Shown: positions 1 to 9,802 of the stretch, piece by piece | How positions within the stretch are numbered: the stretch's first letter is position 1 | Layout of the letters: each line of letters begins with the position of its first letter | DNA from: Neobacillus dielmonensis | Lineage (GTDB): Bacteria; Bacillota; Bacilli; Bacillales; Cytobacillaceae | Length of the DNA stretch: 64,000 nucleotides | Assembly: GCF_000612665.1 (NCBI RefSeq) | Contig: NZ_HG942076.1 | Coordinates: 62,001 to 126,000, forward strand | Reading direction: 5' to 3' | Position numbers and translations under genes: made by a program | Notes under the pieces: model-generated | The model's input: only the letters and a program-made list of their open reading frames with translations | Database searches by the model: none | What the model was told of the DNA's origin: nothing

Positions 1-84
1 GTCAAGTGTGGATTAACCAAAAGTTTTACTTTTGTGATTTTATATAAATTTGTGTAAATTTCACATGCAATATGCCTGCAACAT

Positions 85-891
85 TTATTTATTATCAAAA
101 TTTTTCAACCATGCCTCGGCAAAGTCGACTGCTTCCTTAAGTGAAAAAAGACGACAATGTGCAGAACCCACTTTATTAGTTACTACTTTATTTTCTTGTT
201 CGAAGTCTTTGCCAATCTCCTCGAACAATTCCTCCCTAAACTCCAAATCTTCAAATCCTTTCCAAACTCTTTCTCCTTCTATTAGTATAGGGGCACCCTT
301 GCTTAAAATTTTCCGATAAGGAATCCTATATTCAGCAAGATGGAAACAAGTATTGCTGTCAAAATTAGCTCCCAACAATAATACGTAGGAATCAAGATGA
401 TAAAGTTTCCCTAGAGGAGACTGTTCACCTAGACCAAAATTGAGGCTTTGGCCGTCAATAATTTTATTTTTATCTTTCCCCCAAGCGATAAAGGAAAAGT
501 TAGGATGGCTGCTTCTGATAACCCCTGGATAAGTTCGAAAAACTTCTACTATTTTCCCCAATCCTCTAGTGGTAGGCGTATAGTCCGCATTATAGGCTGG
601 CATCGTTTCTCTAATAACCTTCCACCACTCCTTTGGAACAGGAGGGTTTTGCCATTCCGCAGGGTCTGATAATTCAACGGACTGGGAAGGCATCACGATC
701 GTTCCCTCCTCCGTCACAACATCCATTAAAGCTTGAATAACAGCAACCTCTCCGCCATTTACCCATCCAATAGCTGACAAGGAGGAATGCACCATGACCG
801 TCATTCCTTTACTCAAACCAAGAGCCCTTAAATCCTCAGCAATTGACTGTCTAGTTCTTGGAAAACTTGTACTCTCTATTAACGACTTCAT
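85..891 (-). CDS. AAC(3)-family N-acetyltransferase
   Basis: Aminoglycoside 3-N-acetyltransferase superfamily (Antibiotic_NAT fold), which moves acetyl from acetyl-CoA to an amine. Seen: the family N-terminal motif VMVHSSLSAIGWVNGG, the SHPNFSFIAWG segment holding the conserved His-Pro, and a C-terminal LLLGANFDSNTCFHLAE block, in the usual order and at about the usual length (268 aa). An in-frame ATG lies 11 codons upstream, but GGAG sits 9 nt before the ATG at 891, so I take that one. Many Bacillus chromosomal members do not confer aminoglycoside resistance, so the substrate is unknown. It stands alone, with a palindromic repeat directly upstream. Confidence 0.85.
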   Translation of the reverse strand: MKSLIESTSFPRTRQSIAEDLRALGLSKGMTVMVHSSLSAIGWVNGGEVAVIQALMDVVTEEGTIVMPSQSVELSDPAEWQNPPVPKEWWKVIRETMPAYNADYTPTTRGLGKIVEVFRTYPGVIRSSHPNFSFIAWGKDKNKIIDGQSLNFGLGEQSPLGKLYHLDSYVLLLGANFDSNTCFHLAEYRIPYRKILSKGAPILIEGERVWKGFEDLEFREELFEEIGKDFEQENKVVTNKVGSAHCRLFSLKEAVDFAEAWLKNFDNK

Positions 892-927
892 TCCATACAT
901 CTCCAATAGTAGTCTATTAAACACAAA

Positions 928-989
928 GAAACACAGGGCCGGTTCTCTTGTTGCAAAAAATGCAGCAGGAGAACCGTCCCCCCTGTTTC
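928..989. repeat. Dispersed GACGGTTCT palindrome, copy 1
   Basis: Imperfect inverted repeat. The left arm GAAACACAGGGCCGGTTCTC pairs with a right arm ending in CCTGTTTC across a 22-nt loop. It contains both orientations of the AGAACCGTCCC core found elsewhere in the window. It lies between the divergently placed acetyltransferase gene and the hxlA leader. Confidence 0.75.
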
Positions 990-1136
990 ATGTTGTCTAT
1001 TTTATTAGAGGTACGTTGATATAGCAATAAGCATCTAGGGGTCTAATTGCAGGAAGAATACTCGCCCTGCTTCACCTTTATTATTTCCCCACTTTTTTTA
1101 AAAAACCCAGTTGAAAACGACGAATTAGGACTTCGG

Positions 1137-1196
1137 CTGTACCAATGATTGTGAACATTGGGTACAGATACCGAGGGAATATCAAGTCATCCTCGG
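1137..1196 (+). promoter_or_regulatory. Two consecutive hairpins in the hxlA leader
   Basis: Upstream of hxlA are two adjacent inverted repeats. CTGTACCAATG (1137-1147) pairs with CATTGGGTACAG (1156-1167) with one bulged G, and CCGAGG (1171-1176) pairs with CCTCGG (1191-1196). They end about 50 nt before the hxlA start and have no T-tract. In B. subtilis hxlAB is activated by HxlR binding upstream DNA, but no hxlR gene lies beside this copy. The element could be protein-binding DNA or a structured mRNA leader. The function is inferred. Confidence 0.4.
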
Positions 1197-1247
1197 GCAA
1201 TCTACAATAGTGCTTCAATCAAATGAATGAGGAGGAGGGACATATAG

Positions 1248-1895
1248 ATGGAATTACAATTAGCATTAGATTTAGTCAATATACCTGAAGCCCTTGAGCT
1301 AATTAAAGAAGTGGAAGAGCATATTGATATTGTCGAAATCGGGACACCCGTGGTCATTAATGAAGGTCTCCATGCCGTAAAAGCTGTAAAAGATGCCTTC
1401 CCTGATTTAAAAGTATTAGCAGACCTAAAAATCATGGATGCTGCCGGATATGAAGTCATGAAAGCCTCTGAAGCAGGTGCAGATATCATTACCATCCTAG
1501 GTACAGCTGAAGATGAGTCCATCAAGGGAGCTGTGGCAGAGGCTAAAAAACAAGGCAAAAAAATCCTCGTCGACATGATTGCTGTAAAGGACCTAGCCGG
1601 ACGCGCAAAAGAAGTCGATGAGATGGGTGTCGATTATATTTGTGTTCATACTGGATATGATTTGCAGGCAGTTGGAAAAAATTCATTTGAAGATCTTCAC
1701 ACCATTAAAAGTGTTGTAAAAAATGCCAAAACGGCCATCGCAGGTGGGATTAAATTAGAAACACTTCCTGAAGCAATCAAAGAAAAGCCAGAATTGATCA
1801 TTGTCGGCGGCGGTATTACCGGACAAGCAGATAAAAAGTCGGCAGCAGCAAAAATGCAACAAATGATGAAAGATGAAATGGATGTACTTCACTAA
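1248..1895 (+). CDS. hxlA: 3-hexulose-6-phosphate synthase
   Basis: Condenses formaldehyde with D-ribulose 5-phosphate to give hexulose 6-phosphate, the first step of the ribulose monophosphate route, used in Bacillus for formaldehyde detoxification. Seen: a single OMP-decarboxylase-like TIM barrel of 215 aa with LALDLVN at the N-terminus, the catalytic ADLKIMDAAGYE segment, VDMIAVKD, VHTGYDLQ, and the C-terminal phosphate-binding AGGI and VVGGGIT loops. A strong GGAGGAGGG ribosome binding site lies 8 nt before the ATG. The stop is separated from hxlB by only 2 nt, so the two genes form one operon. The expected neighbour hxlR is absent here. Confidence 0.95.
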   Translation: MELQLALDLVNIPEALELIKEVEEHIDIVEIGTPVVINEGLHAVKAVKDAFPDLKVLADLKIMDAAGYEVMKASEAGADIITILGTAEDESIKGAVAEAKKQGKKILVDMIAVKDLAGRAKEVDEMGVDYICVHTGYDLQAVGKNSFEDLHTIKSVVKNAKTAIAGGIKLETLPEAIKEKPELIIVGGGITGQADKKSAAAKMQQMMKDEMDVLH

Positions 1896-1897
1896 AG

Positions 1898-2455
1898 ATG
1901 CAAACCACTCAATATTTTGCAGAAATTCTTAACGAACTAAGCCGCTCGATTCTCTTAATAAAGGATGATGAAGCTGAAAATCTGTTAAACGGAATTCTTG
2001 AGTCCAAGAAAGTGTTTGTGGCTGGGGCAGGAAGATCCGGGTTGATGGCAAAATCCTTTGCCATGAGAATGATGCATATGGGAATTGATTCCTACGTTAT
2101 CGGAGAGACGATAACCCCCAATTTTGAAAAATTGGATTTATTGATTATCGGTTCAGGCTCTGGTGAAACCAAAAGCTTAGTTTCTATGGCTGAGAAAGCT
2201 AAAAGCATTGGTGGAAAAATAGCCGCTGTTACCATCAATCCGACTTCCACGATTGGGCAGCTAGCCGATTTCACCATTGAATTACCCGGTGCTCAAAAAG
2301 ACCAATCAGGGGACGATTATCAAACAATCCAGCCAATGGGTTCCCTGTTTGAACAAACCCTTCTGCTCTTTTATGACGCCATCATTTTACGGTTCATGGA
2401 GAAAAAGGGATTAGATACGAATAAGATGTATGGCAGGCATGCCAATCTTGAATAA
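1898..2455 (+). CDS. hxlB: 6-phospho-3-hexuloisomerase
   Basis: Isomerises hexulose 6-phosphate to fructose 6-phosphate, completing formaldehyde fixation after HxlA. Seen: a single SIS sugar-isomerase domain with VAGAGRSGLMAKSFAMRM near residues 37-54 and the phosphate-binding IIGSGSGETKSL near residue 84; 185 aa is normal for the family. It starts 2 nt after the hxlA stop with no good Shine-Dalgarno of its own in the gap, so translation is probably coupled to hxlA. A perfect hairpin follows 40 nt downstream. Confidence 0.95.
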   Translation: MQTTQYFAEILNELSRSILLIKDDEAENLLNGILESKKVFVAGAGRSGLMAKSFAMRMMHMGIDSYVIGETITPNFEKLDLLIIGSGSGETKSLVSMAEKAKSIGGKIAAVTINPTSTIGQLADFTIELPGAQKDQSGDDYQTIQPMGSLFEQTLLLFYDAIILRFMEKKGLDTNKMYGRHANLE

Positions 2456-2495
2456 AAGACGTTCCCCTGCAAAGACTAATCACGTTATTGAAAAT

Positions 2496-2523
2496 AGAAA
2501 GCCACCCGTTAAGGTGGCTTTCT
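2496..2523. terminator. Hairpin between hxlB and csaA
   Basis: Perfect 11-bp stem AGAAAGCCACC / GGTGGCTTTCT with a 6-nt loop, lying between the convergent hxlB and csaA 3' ends. The T-tract is short on both strands, so it is a plausible bidirectional terminator. Confidence 0.7.
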
Positions 2524-2547
2524 CAGAAGCATCAGGGACGCTCGAAT

Positions 2548-2880
2548 TTATGAGATTCGTGTCCCATTTGGAACTCGCTCATCAGGTTTTAAAAGCACGA
2601 CATCCCCGTCTTCAGGTACCCCGCCGATTACCAAAACCTCAGATTTAAACCCTGCAATCCGCCTCGGAGGAAGATTCACGATTCCTACCACTTGACGTCT
2701 ACAAAGTTGTTCAGGCGTATATCTTCGTGTAATTTGAGCCGATGAATGCTTTATGCCGATCTCTTCGCCAAAATCAATTTCTAGTTTGATTGCCGGTTTT
2801 TTTGCTTCTGGAAAAGATGCGGCGCTAATGACTGTGCCCACCCGAATATCGAATGTAAAAAAATCCTCAATTTTTGCCAT
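2548..2880 (-). CDS. csaA: CsaA chaperone-like tRNA-binding-fold protein
   Basis: CsaA of B. subtilis is a dimeric OB-fold protein with chaperone and secretion-related activity, able to bind SecA and pre-proteins. Seen: the complete 110-aa single-domain tRNA_bind fold with FDIRVGTVISA at residues 10-20, the QITRRYTPEQL turn, and the VVGIVNLPPRRIAGFKSEVLV signature in the second half. No catalytic synthetase domain is attached, which separates it from MetRS/PheRS C-termini. The ribosome binding site is weak (GGTTGG). Single gene, convergent with hxlAB. Confidence 0.93.
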   Translation of the reverse strand: MAKIEDFFTFDIRVGTVISAASFPEAKKPAIKLEIDFGEEIGIKHSSAQITRRYTPEQLCRRQVVGIVNLPPRRIAGFKSEVLVIGGVPEDGDVVLLKPDERVPNGTRIS

Positions 2881-3027
2881 AGAAGACTTACCAACCCTCT
2901 TATCATTTAATTTTTAATGTTACTGTTTCCAACCCCTCTAGATTTTGGGGACGACTATAAAAAAGGATAGTTAAACTTATAGTAGAAAATTTCTTAAACA
3001 TTTTCTTTACCAAGTTTAATATCCTTT

Positions 3028-3729
3028 TTATCCATTATGAAGCATTCTATATTTTTGCGGAGATAGTCCCTCACACTTCACAAACCATCTTGTAAATGAG
3101 AAAGAATTTTCAAAACGTAATTCCTCACTAATCTCTGACATGGACCATGCTGTTGACGTTAATAAATGTTTGGCCTCTTTCAAACGGAGTTCAGAGATAT
3201 ATACTTTTGGACTTTTCCCCGTTTTTTTCTTAAACCACGATGAATAATAAACAGGATGGAAGTGCTCTATTTTTGCTAAAGTTTCTAATCTAATGGGCTC
3301 CTTATAATGTTTATGAATGTATTCAATGGAAGGTGGTTCCGCGATGTGAAGTTTGTTGGTCACATATCTCGTTAAATTGACTAAAGCCGATATGTTTTCT
3401 TGATTATTTGCCTCTTCTAATAGCAAATAACGAATCGAGGTCCATTGCTGGTCCATCCGTAAATACATGTGGCTTGTGTTCTCTGGCAAATACTGTGTTG
3501 GAATGTCTAAGATTAAAAATTCATTTCTGTCCATAGAGCGGTAATTATGTACTAATTGGGGTGGAATATAAAAACAATAATCAGAGTTAAGATCGATTGC
3601 TTGCCTGTTCGTTTGGATTTCCAGGGATCCTTTTAACGGAAAAAGAAATTGCCCAAACTCATGTTGATGGGATGTAAATTCTCTCATATAGGACCTTATC
3701 TCACATGTTACTTGGTTTGCAGTTCCCAT
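3028..3729 (-). CDS. AraC-family transcriptional regulator with cupin N-terminus
   Basis: Two-domain regulator of 233 aa. The N-terminal ~120 residues form a cupin-like sensor (SHQHEFGQFLFPLKGSLEIQ, then YFIPPQLVHNYR). The C-terminal ~100 residues hold the two AraC helix-turn-helix motifs (TLAKIEHFHPVYYSSWFKKK and MSEISEELRFENSFSFTRWF). The effector and target are unknown. It faces away from the methyltransferase gene across a 300-bp gap and is most likely autonomous. Family assignment is secure, the role is not. Confidence 0.9.
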   Translation of the reverse strand: MGTANQVTCEIRSYMREFTSHQHEFGQFLFPLKGSLEIQTNRQAIDLNSDYCFYIPPQLVHNYRSMDRNEFLILDIPTQYLPENTSHMYLRMDQQWTSIRYLLLEEANNQENISALVNLTRYVTNKLHIAEPPSIEYIHKHYKEPIRLETLAKIEHFHPVYYSSWFKKKTGKSPKVYISELRLKEAKHLLTSTAWSMSEISEELRFENSFSFTRWFVKCEGLSPQKYRMLHNG

Positions 3730-4030
3730 TTTCCACTTTCATCCAATTCCACCTCTACATTATAATATATTCCCATAAATAGATGGAATACAGTAAGAAT
3801 CTTTTTGTACGAAATCTCCCGATATTCATTTCGATTGTAATAATAGGCTGTTCAACCTAATGGCGCATGTATTTTCGACAATGTTTAGAATATATTGTGT
3901 ATAGAACATTTGAAGGTGAGTGATGATGATGTTAAAAAATACAATCCTTCACAGGTAGCAATGCGGAACGAAGGGGATAATCGCTAAACCGACTCCCTTT
4001 CATGAAAAAATATCATGGAGGGAAAAGTAT
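3730..4030. other. Intergenic region with a candidate promoter
   Basis: No gene is supportable here. The sequence TCGACA at 3875-3880, a 17-nt spacer and TGTATA at 3898-3903 could serve as a weak sigma-A-type promoter for the methyltransferase gene. A 12-codon ORF from the ATG triplets near 3925 is too short to support. A good GGAGGG ribosome binding site ends the region. Confidence 0.3.
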
Positions 4031-4789
4031 ATGTCTTATAGCACTTACGGCGAACTTTGTACAGAAGTGTATGATGTGACAAAACCAATAGGGTCCTTTT
4101 GGGGAATGGACTATTATCTTGACCGATTAAAAGAAGTCAAAGGTCCGATACTTGAGGCTATGGCAGGATCTGGCAGGATCCTCATTCCCCTTCTAGAAGC
4201 TGGCTTGTCGGTGGATGGTTCCGATTCCTCTCGCTCCATGCTCGCTTCATGCGAACAACGTTGCGCGGAACGGGGAATCACTCCCAATTTATATGAGGGT
4301 TCTTTGCAGGAGCTTTCCTTGCCAAATAAGTATGATGCGATTTTTATCGGAGGGGCCTCTTTTTTACTGATAGAAAATCGAGATGATTCCCTACAAGCCT
4401 TAGACCGCATCTATCACCAACTGAATAAAGCAGGGAAATTAATCATTGATTTAGAACTCCCCTCACCGGATTTAGAAATTGAAAGAATCAAGACAAGTAC
4501 GGTTATTTTGCCAGATGGTCACATCATTACAATAGAAAATAAATTGGTAGAAGTTGATTGGTATAACCAATTTACCGTAAGCTATATCAAATATGAGAAA
4601 TGGAATAATGGTGTTCTAGTGAATACTGAATTGCAGCGTTTTGCCTTACGATGGTATGGAATCGAAGAATTTAAGATGATTCTTGAAAAAATCGGATTCA
4701 CCGACATAATTGTCTCTGCCGATTATCAATTTGGAAATCAGCCTACAAAATCCACAACTCTTTATACTTTTGAATGTATAAAGAGGTAA
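4031..4789 (+). CDS. Class I SAM-dependent methyltransferase
   Basis: Rossmann-fold methyltransferase of unknown substrate, 252 aa. Motif I is ILEAMAGSGRILIPLLEAG (residues ~38-56), the acidic motif II is VDGSDSS, and motif IV-like IFIGGASFLL follows near residue 104. The closest general resemblance is to small-molecule methyltransferases of the Methyltransf_25 type. The ribosome binding site GGAGGG lies 8 nt before ATG. It is a single gene with its own terminator; neither neighbour suggests a pathway. Confidence 0.88.
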   Translation: MSYSTYGELCTEVYDVTKPIGSFWGMDYYLDRLKEVKGPILEAMAGSGRILIPLLEAGLSVDGSDSSRSMLASCEQRCAERGITPNLYEGSLQELSLPNKYDAIFIGGASFLLIENRDDSLQALDRIYHQLNKAGKLIIDLELPSPDLEIERIKTSTVILPDGHIITIENKLVEVDWYNQFTVSYIKYEKWNNGVLVNTELQRFALRWYGIEEFKMILEKIGFTDIIVSADYQFGNQPTKSTTLYTFECIKR

Positions 4790-4832
4790 TTCCCTATATT
4801 AGAAACGGCTTACTATAAAATTTTTTCTTATT

Positions 4833-4876
4833 AAACAAAAAGGGAATGGTTGTAAGCCATCCCTTTTTGTTTACAT
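4833..4876 (+). terminator. Rho-independent terminator
   Basis: Stem AAACAAAAAGGGAATGG (4833-4849) against CCATCCCTTTTTGTTT (4857-4872) with one bulge, the right arm carrying the T-run. Ends the methyltransferase transcript. Confidence 0.8.
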
Positions 4877-4930
4877 TATTCAAATGAACGGTCTTTGTCA
4901 AAATACGAGGAGTCCATTCTAGGTAAAAGT

Positions 4931-4957
4931 GAAGCAGGAGAACCGTTCCCCTGCTTC
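4931..4957. repeat. Dispersed palindrome, GAAGCAGG-arm type
   Basis: GAAGCAGG (4931-4938) and CCTGCTTC (4950-4957) flank AGAACCGTTCC. It sits 5 bp beyond the aldehyde dehydrogenase stop codon. The same arm and core combination recurs at 36364 and 46201. Confidence 0.75.
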
Positions 4958-4962
4958 ATTCA

Positions 4963-6420
4963 TTAAAACGGATATTCCATGTCTTTTTCTTGTACGGATA
5001 CCCATTTGGCTTGGGTGAATTCGTCGACAATCCATGGGTTGCCGAAGCGGCCGATTCCGCTGCCTTTCATGCCGCCGAATGGGGTGTTGGATAGGCAGTT
5101 GACGGTTTGGTCGTTGACGTGTGTCATGCCGGCTTCGATTTGGACGGCTGCTTCTTCACCGCGTGCTAAGTCACTGGTGAACACAGCCGAACTTAAACCA
5201 TAGACGGTGTCATTTGCGATTTCAATTGCTTCTTCATCAGAAGATGCTTTGATTAGCGAAACGACTGGTGAGAATAATTCGGTTTGTGCTAGGTCGCTAT
5301 CATTTTTAACGTTCCCAAAGATATATGGGGTTAACACATTGCCTTCGCGTTTACCTTCTAATAATAATTCCTGACCAGCCTCTTTTGCTTTTTCAATATA
5401 GCTTAAGGCTTTGTCCATTTGCACATGATTAATCAGTGGTCCAATTACAACGGAAGGATCTTTTGGATTGCCATATGGAACTTGTTTGGCACGTTCCACA
5501 AATTTGCGGGCAAATTCATCGTATAAGTCTTCATGAACGATAATCCGGTTAATGCTCATACAGATTTGACCTTGGTGTAAGTATTTACCCATGATGGCTG
5601 AGTTGACTGCTTGATTGACATCAGCATCTTTCAATACTACAAATGGATTGTTTCCGCCAAGTTCCAACGCGGTACGTTTCAACAATCCGCCAGCTACTCC
5701 GCCAATATGTTTACCAACACCAGTTGAACCAGTGAAGCTGATTAGTTTTGAATGTGGGTTCGTGATCATGGTATCGCCGATTTCAGGGATATCAGTAAGA
5801 ATGGAATTGAACACACCTGCTGGAACGCCAGCTTCTTCAAATGCTTTCGCGATGACGGAACCGCCGGAAATACCTGTTTGAATGTCTGCTTTATGGACAA
5901 CTGCGTTTCCTAATGCCAATGCTGGAGCAATGGTTCGCATTGATAAATAAAGTGGGAAGTTGAACGGGGAAATCGATGAAATGACGCCGAGTGGCAAACG
6001 ATACACTTTGTTTACTTTACCAGGGATGACAGAGTCGACTGTCGTTGCTTTGTTCACTTGGTCGATCATTTTTAATGATTCTTCTAAATCAGCAATAGAA
6101 AAGGCAACTTCTACATTGCTTTTCAACACACTGCTGCCGGATTCTGCCACTAATACATCGACAATTTCTTGTTGGTGTTCTTTGAAATAAGCAATAACTT
6201 TTTCAATGACAGATCTACGAAGTTCAGGATTTTTGGACCATTCTTTTTGTGCTTTGTTGGCTGCTTCAAAGGCCGATTCTAATTGCGCCTTGGAAGCAAT
6301 TTTAATATCGGCTACTACAGTATCGTCGAATGGATTTAAGTCGTTATAGACACGGCCAGTTTCGCCTTCAACCCATTCGCCGTTGATATAACTCTTGGTT
6401 AATGTAAAATATTGAGTCAT
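4963..6420 (-). CDS. NAD(P)-dependent aldehyde dehydrogenase
   Basis: Oxidises an aldehyde to the acid. 485 aa, full-length ALDH superfamily. Seen: the oxyanion Asn in SPFNFP (N154), the cofactor loop FTGSTGVGKHIG (~229-240), the general base Glu in ALELGGNNPF (E253) and the nucleophile in GQICMS (C287). The sequence resembles the aromatic aldehyde dehydrogenase group that includes B. subtilis YfmT (vanillin dehydrogenase), so benzaldehyde-type substrates are plausible but inferred. AGGAGG precedes the ATG. Monocistronic; a dispersed palindrome follows the stop. Confidence 0.92.
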   Translation of the reverse strand: MTQYFTLTKSYINGEWVEGETGRVYNDLNPFDDTVVADIKIASKAQLESAFEAANKAQKEWSKNPELRRSVIEKVIAYFKEHQQEIVDVLVAESGSSVLKSNVEVAFSIADLEESLKMIDQVNKATTVDSVIPGKVNKVYRLPLGVISSISPFNFPLYLSMRTIAPALALGNAVVHKADIQTGISGGSVIAKAFEEAGVPAGVFNSILTDIPEIGDTMITNPHSKLISFTGSTGVGKHIGGVAGGLLKRTALELGGNNPFVVLKDADVNQAVNSAIMGKYLHQGQICMSINRIIVHEDLYDEFARKFVERAKQVPYGNPKDPSVVIGPLINHVQMDKALSYIEKAKEAGQELLLEGKREGNVLTPYIFGNVKNDSDLAQTELFSPVVSLIKASSDEEAIEIANDTVYGLSSAVFTSDLARGEEAAVQIEAGMTHVNDQTVNCLSNTPFGGMKGSGIGRFGNPWIVDEFTQAKWVSVQEKDMEYPF

Positions 6421-6560
6421 AACAGGTTCCTCCTATAATGAAAGTTAATAAGACATTGTAATTATACTAAAATAATAATTCCTATCATTATAATGGACCC
6501 CTGTTCACAAATTTGCAACATTTTAGACTCGATGTACATTTGCTTATTATTGGTAATTAA

Positions 6561-6594
6561 GGAGGAACCGTGGATACCAAAGGGACGGTTCTCC
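6561..6594. repeat. Dispersed GACGGTTCT palindrome
   Basis: GGAGGAACCGT pairs imperfectly with ACGGTTCTCC across a short loop. It lies upstream of the aldehyde dehydrogenase gene and next to the first tandem array. Confidence 0.6.
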
Positions 6595-6653
6595 ACTGCA
6601 AACACTTACTATAATCACAAGAGTCTACGTTACCTAAATCCGATTTATTCAGT

Positions 6654-6960
6654 GTTTACGGTCACGTAGAGCCTGTCTACGTGACCCAAATCTAGTCTTT
6701 TTTCAATGTTTACGGTCACGTAGAGGCTGTCTACGTTACCCAAATCTAGTCTTTTCAATGTTTACGGTCACGTAGAGCCTGTCTACGTTACCCAAATCCA
6801 GTCTATTCTATGTTTACGGTCACGTAGAGCCTGTCTACGTTACCCCAATCTAGTCTTTTCAATGTTTACGGTCACGTAGAGGCTGTCTACGTTACCCAAA
6901 TCTAGTTTTTCAATGTTTACGAGTCACGTAGAGAAGGGGGTGTCAAGTAACCCCAATCGG
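6654..6960. repeat. Tandem array, six ~52-bp units each with a hairpin
   Basis: Units begin with GTTTACG at 6654, 6708, 6760, 6812, 6864 and 6915 (spacing 54, 52, 52, 52, 51); a partial half unit precedes at 6621-6653. Each of the first five has an inner inverted repeat ACGTAGA-GCCTG-TCTACGT (loop GCCTG or GGCTG); in unit 1 the stem extends to ten perfect pairs ending GTCAC/GTGAC. Linkers are CCAAATCTAGTCTTTTCAAT-like. The last unit is degenerate and runs into a dispersed GACGGTTCT element near 6980. No ORF fits. Another half unit occurs near 10081. Confidence 0.9.
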
Positions 6961-7012
6961 CATTTTTCAGTGTTTATGGACGGTTCTCATGGGACCACAC
7001 GAACTATAAAAG

Positions 7013-7049
7013 AAAAAGTATGCCTTCAACATGGAAAGACATACTTTTT
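7013..7049 (-). terminator. Terminator downstream of abfA
   Basis: AAAAAGTATGCCTT (7013-7026) pairs with AAGACATACTTTTT (ending 7049) with one mismatch. On the minus strand it ends in a T-run and follows the arabinofuranosidase stop. Confidence 0.75.
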
Positions 7050-7102
7050 CACGTGATTTTCCCTTTTAAACAGGTTGTTCCAGCCACTTGACTATCGTTC
7101 CA

Positions 7103-8635
<1,533 letters not shown>

Positions 8636-8653
8636 TCAAAATCCACTAGCCGG

Positions 8654-8693
8654 CACCATAAGAACCGTCCCCATGGTACCCCATGGTACCATA
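8654..8693. repeat. Dispersed repeat, CCATGGTACC-arm type
   Basis: AGAACCGTCC core followed by two tandem copies of the 10-bp CCATGGTACC (8671-8690). The same CCATGG or ATGGTACC arm type is seen around the copies at 10121 and 51765. Confidence 0.65.
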
Positions 8694-8747
8694 CCAATAT
8701 TCGGCAAAGATGAGTTAATTCCTCTATAGAAAGAGTGTGCGGGGAAT

Positions 8748-9146
8748 TTATTGAAGTATTCTGTATAATAATTTTCCAACCCAGAGTGCTAGCAAAATCC
8801 AAATTAGGATGAATAGTATGGCAGTAATCCAGTTCTTGGGTTTGCCATTTTCCCTCATTTCTTCAGCCTTTTCTCTGTTTTCTTCAATAATGTAAGGTGG
8901 GATTAATCTTAGTGCCAGTGAAATACCCAGAGGAACAATAATCAGGTCGTCGAGATAACCCAATACAGGAATGAAGTCGGGGATTAGATCGATTGGGCTA
9001 AAAGCATAAGCCACTACACAAATAGCCACTAACTTTGCGTACCATGGGACTCTATGATCCTTGTAAGATAGATAAAGGACGAATAAATTCTGTTTAAGCT
9101 TTCTTGCGTAGCTTTTTAATTTAGTTAAAGTATTTTCCTGTTCCAT
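8748..9146 (-). CDS. YkvA-like DUF1232 membrane protein
   Basis: 132 aa. The DUF1232 core is clear: VPWYAKLVAICVVAYAFSPIDLIPDFIPVLG followed by LDDLIIVPLGISLAL (residues ~33-82), a short hydrophobic hairpin typical of the YkvA family. A final transmembrane segment lies at ~108-128. The function of the family is not established. GGGGGGAG precedes the ATG. It forms no obvious operon with abfA. Confidence 0.8.
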   Translation of the reverse strand: MEQENTLTKLKSYARKLKQNLFVLYLSYKDHRVPWYAKLVAICVVAYAFSPIDLIPDFIPVLGYLDDLIIVPLGISLALRLIPPYIIEENREKAEEMRENGKPKNWITAILFILIWILLALWVGKLLYRILQ

Positions 9147-9160
9147 CTAACTCCCCCCCT

Positions 9161-9220
9161 TGTTTACGTTACCACAGGGACGATTCTTCTGGCTCCTTGA
9201 TATTCATAACATGGTGCCAC
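9161..9220. repeat. Composite dispersed repeat
   Basis: TGTTTACGTTACC joined to ACAGGGACGATTCTTCTGGC and CCTTGATATTCATAACATGGTGCC. The first word is the start motif of the 6654 array and the second is the dispersed core, which links the two families. It is closely related to the copy at 10121-10193. Confidence 0.6.
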
Positions 9221-9393
9221 CCTGCTTTATTTCCATACTCTTTTTATATGAAAAAATTTCTGGGCGTATCCCCAAACCGAGATGGGCGACATAAACATTT
9301 AATATGTCAATACATAGGCAAAAAAGTGGAAGATACTTTTCTAATTCGTAACTCTAACTTTTGAAACACCCTTCGTTCAATCATCCCTCTTGC

Positions 9394-9802
9394 CTATCTG
9401 CATCGTTGCCTTGCCAAATGGACAAACGTTTCAGGCACATCGGTAAAAGCAACAGCAAGAGGCTCGAAATAGACTTTGCCATTCATCCGCAGCAAGTGCC
9501 AGGTCAGAACGATATCTTCCCCGAATCTCCTGACCAGCCTGCATGGCCCTGCTGCTTGTTTCGTCAGTCGAGGCGTTATCAATCACGATAATTTTCAATT
9601 CCCCTTGATAATCTTGCTGGGCAATATACTGAAGGGTATCGCGAATGGTTTTTTCTTTATCTTTACAAGTGATCAAAATGGAGTCGGGGTCGGTTGGATG
9701 GTGTACCTTGCGTCCAGGTTGTTTATCAATGAAAGGGCTCATGACCAGGAAGGCATTTAAATCCCCAGGTATATAGGCGATCGCAGCGATGATGGATATT
9801 GA
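9394..9802 (-). pseudogene. Glycosyltransferase family 2 remnant
   Basis: Decayed GT2 gene. In one minus-strand frame (open from 9802 to about 9530) are the linker IAYIPGDLNAFLVMS and the GT-A start SILITCKDKEKTIRDTLQ with IVIDNASTDETSS. After a frameshift near 9530 a second frame gives FGEDIVLTWHLLRMNGKVYFEPL and VPETFVHLARQR, the segment that normally lies about 120 residues further on. So the catalytic middle (DxD region) is deleted and the frame is broken. An N-terminal hydrophobic stretch is detectable in a third frame near 9815-9845. The final stop is at 9394. No functional product is expected. Confidence 0.8.

Noticed and set aside
85-891. Calling a clinical aminoglycoside-resistance gene
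   Set aside because: The family is clear, but many chromosomal members lack that activity, so only the family name is given.
2430-2648. Plus-strand ORF across the hxlB terminator
   Set aside because: It crosses a strong hairpin and lies antisense to csaA; shadow ORF.
6654-6960. CRISPR array
   Set aside because: The spaces between repeats are conserved from unit to unit rather than unique, each unit contains an internal hairpin, and no cas gene is near.
9230-9330. Possible riboswitch near CTGGGCGTATCCCC
   Set aside because: Small G/C-rich patch without a conserved aptamer pattern, and no intact gene downstream in either direction.
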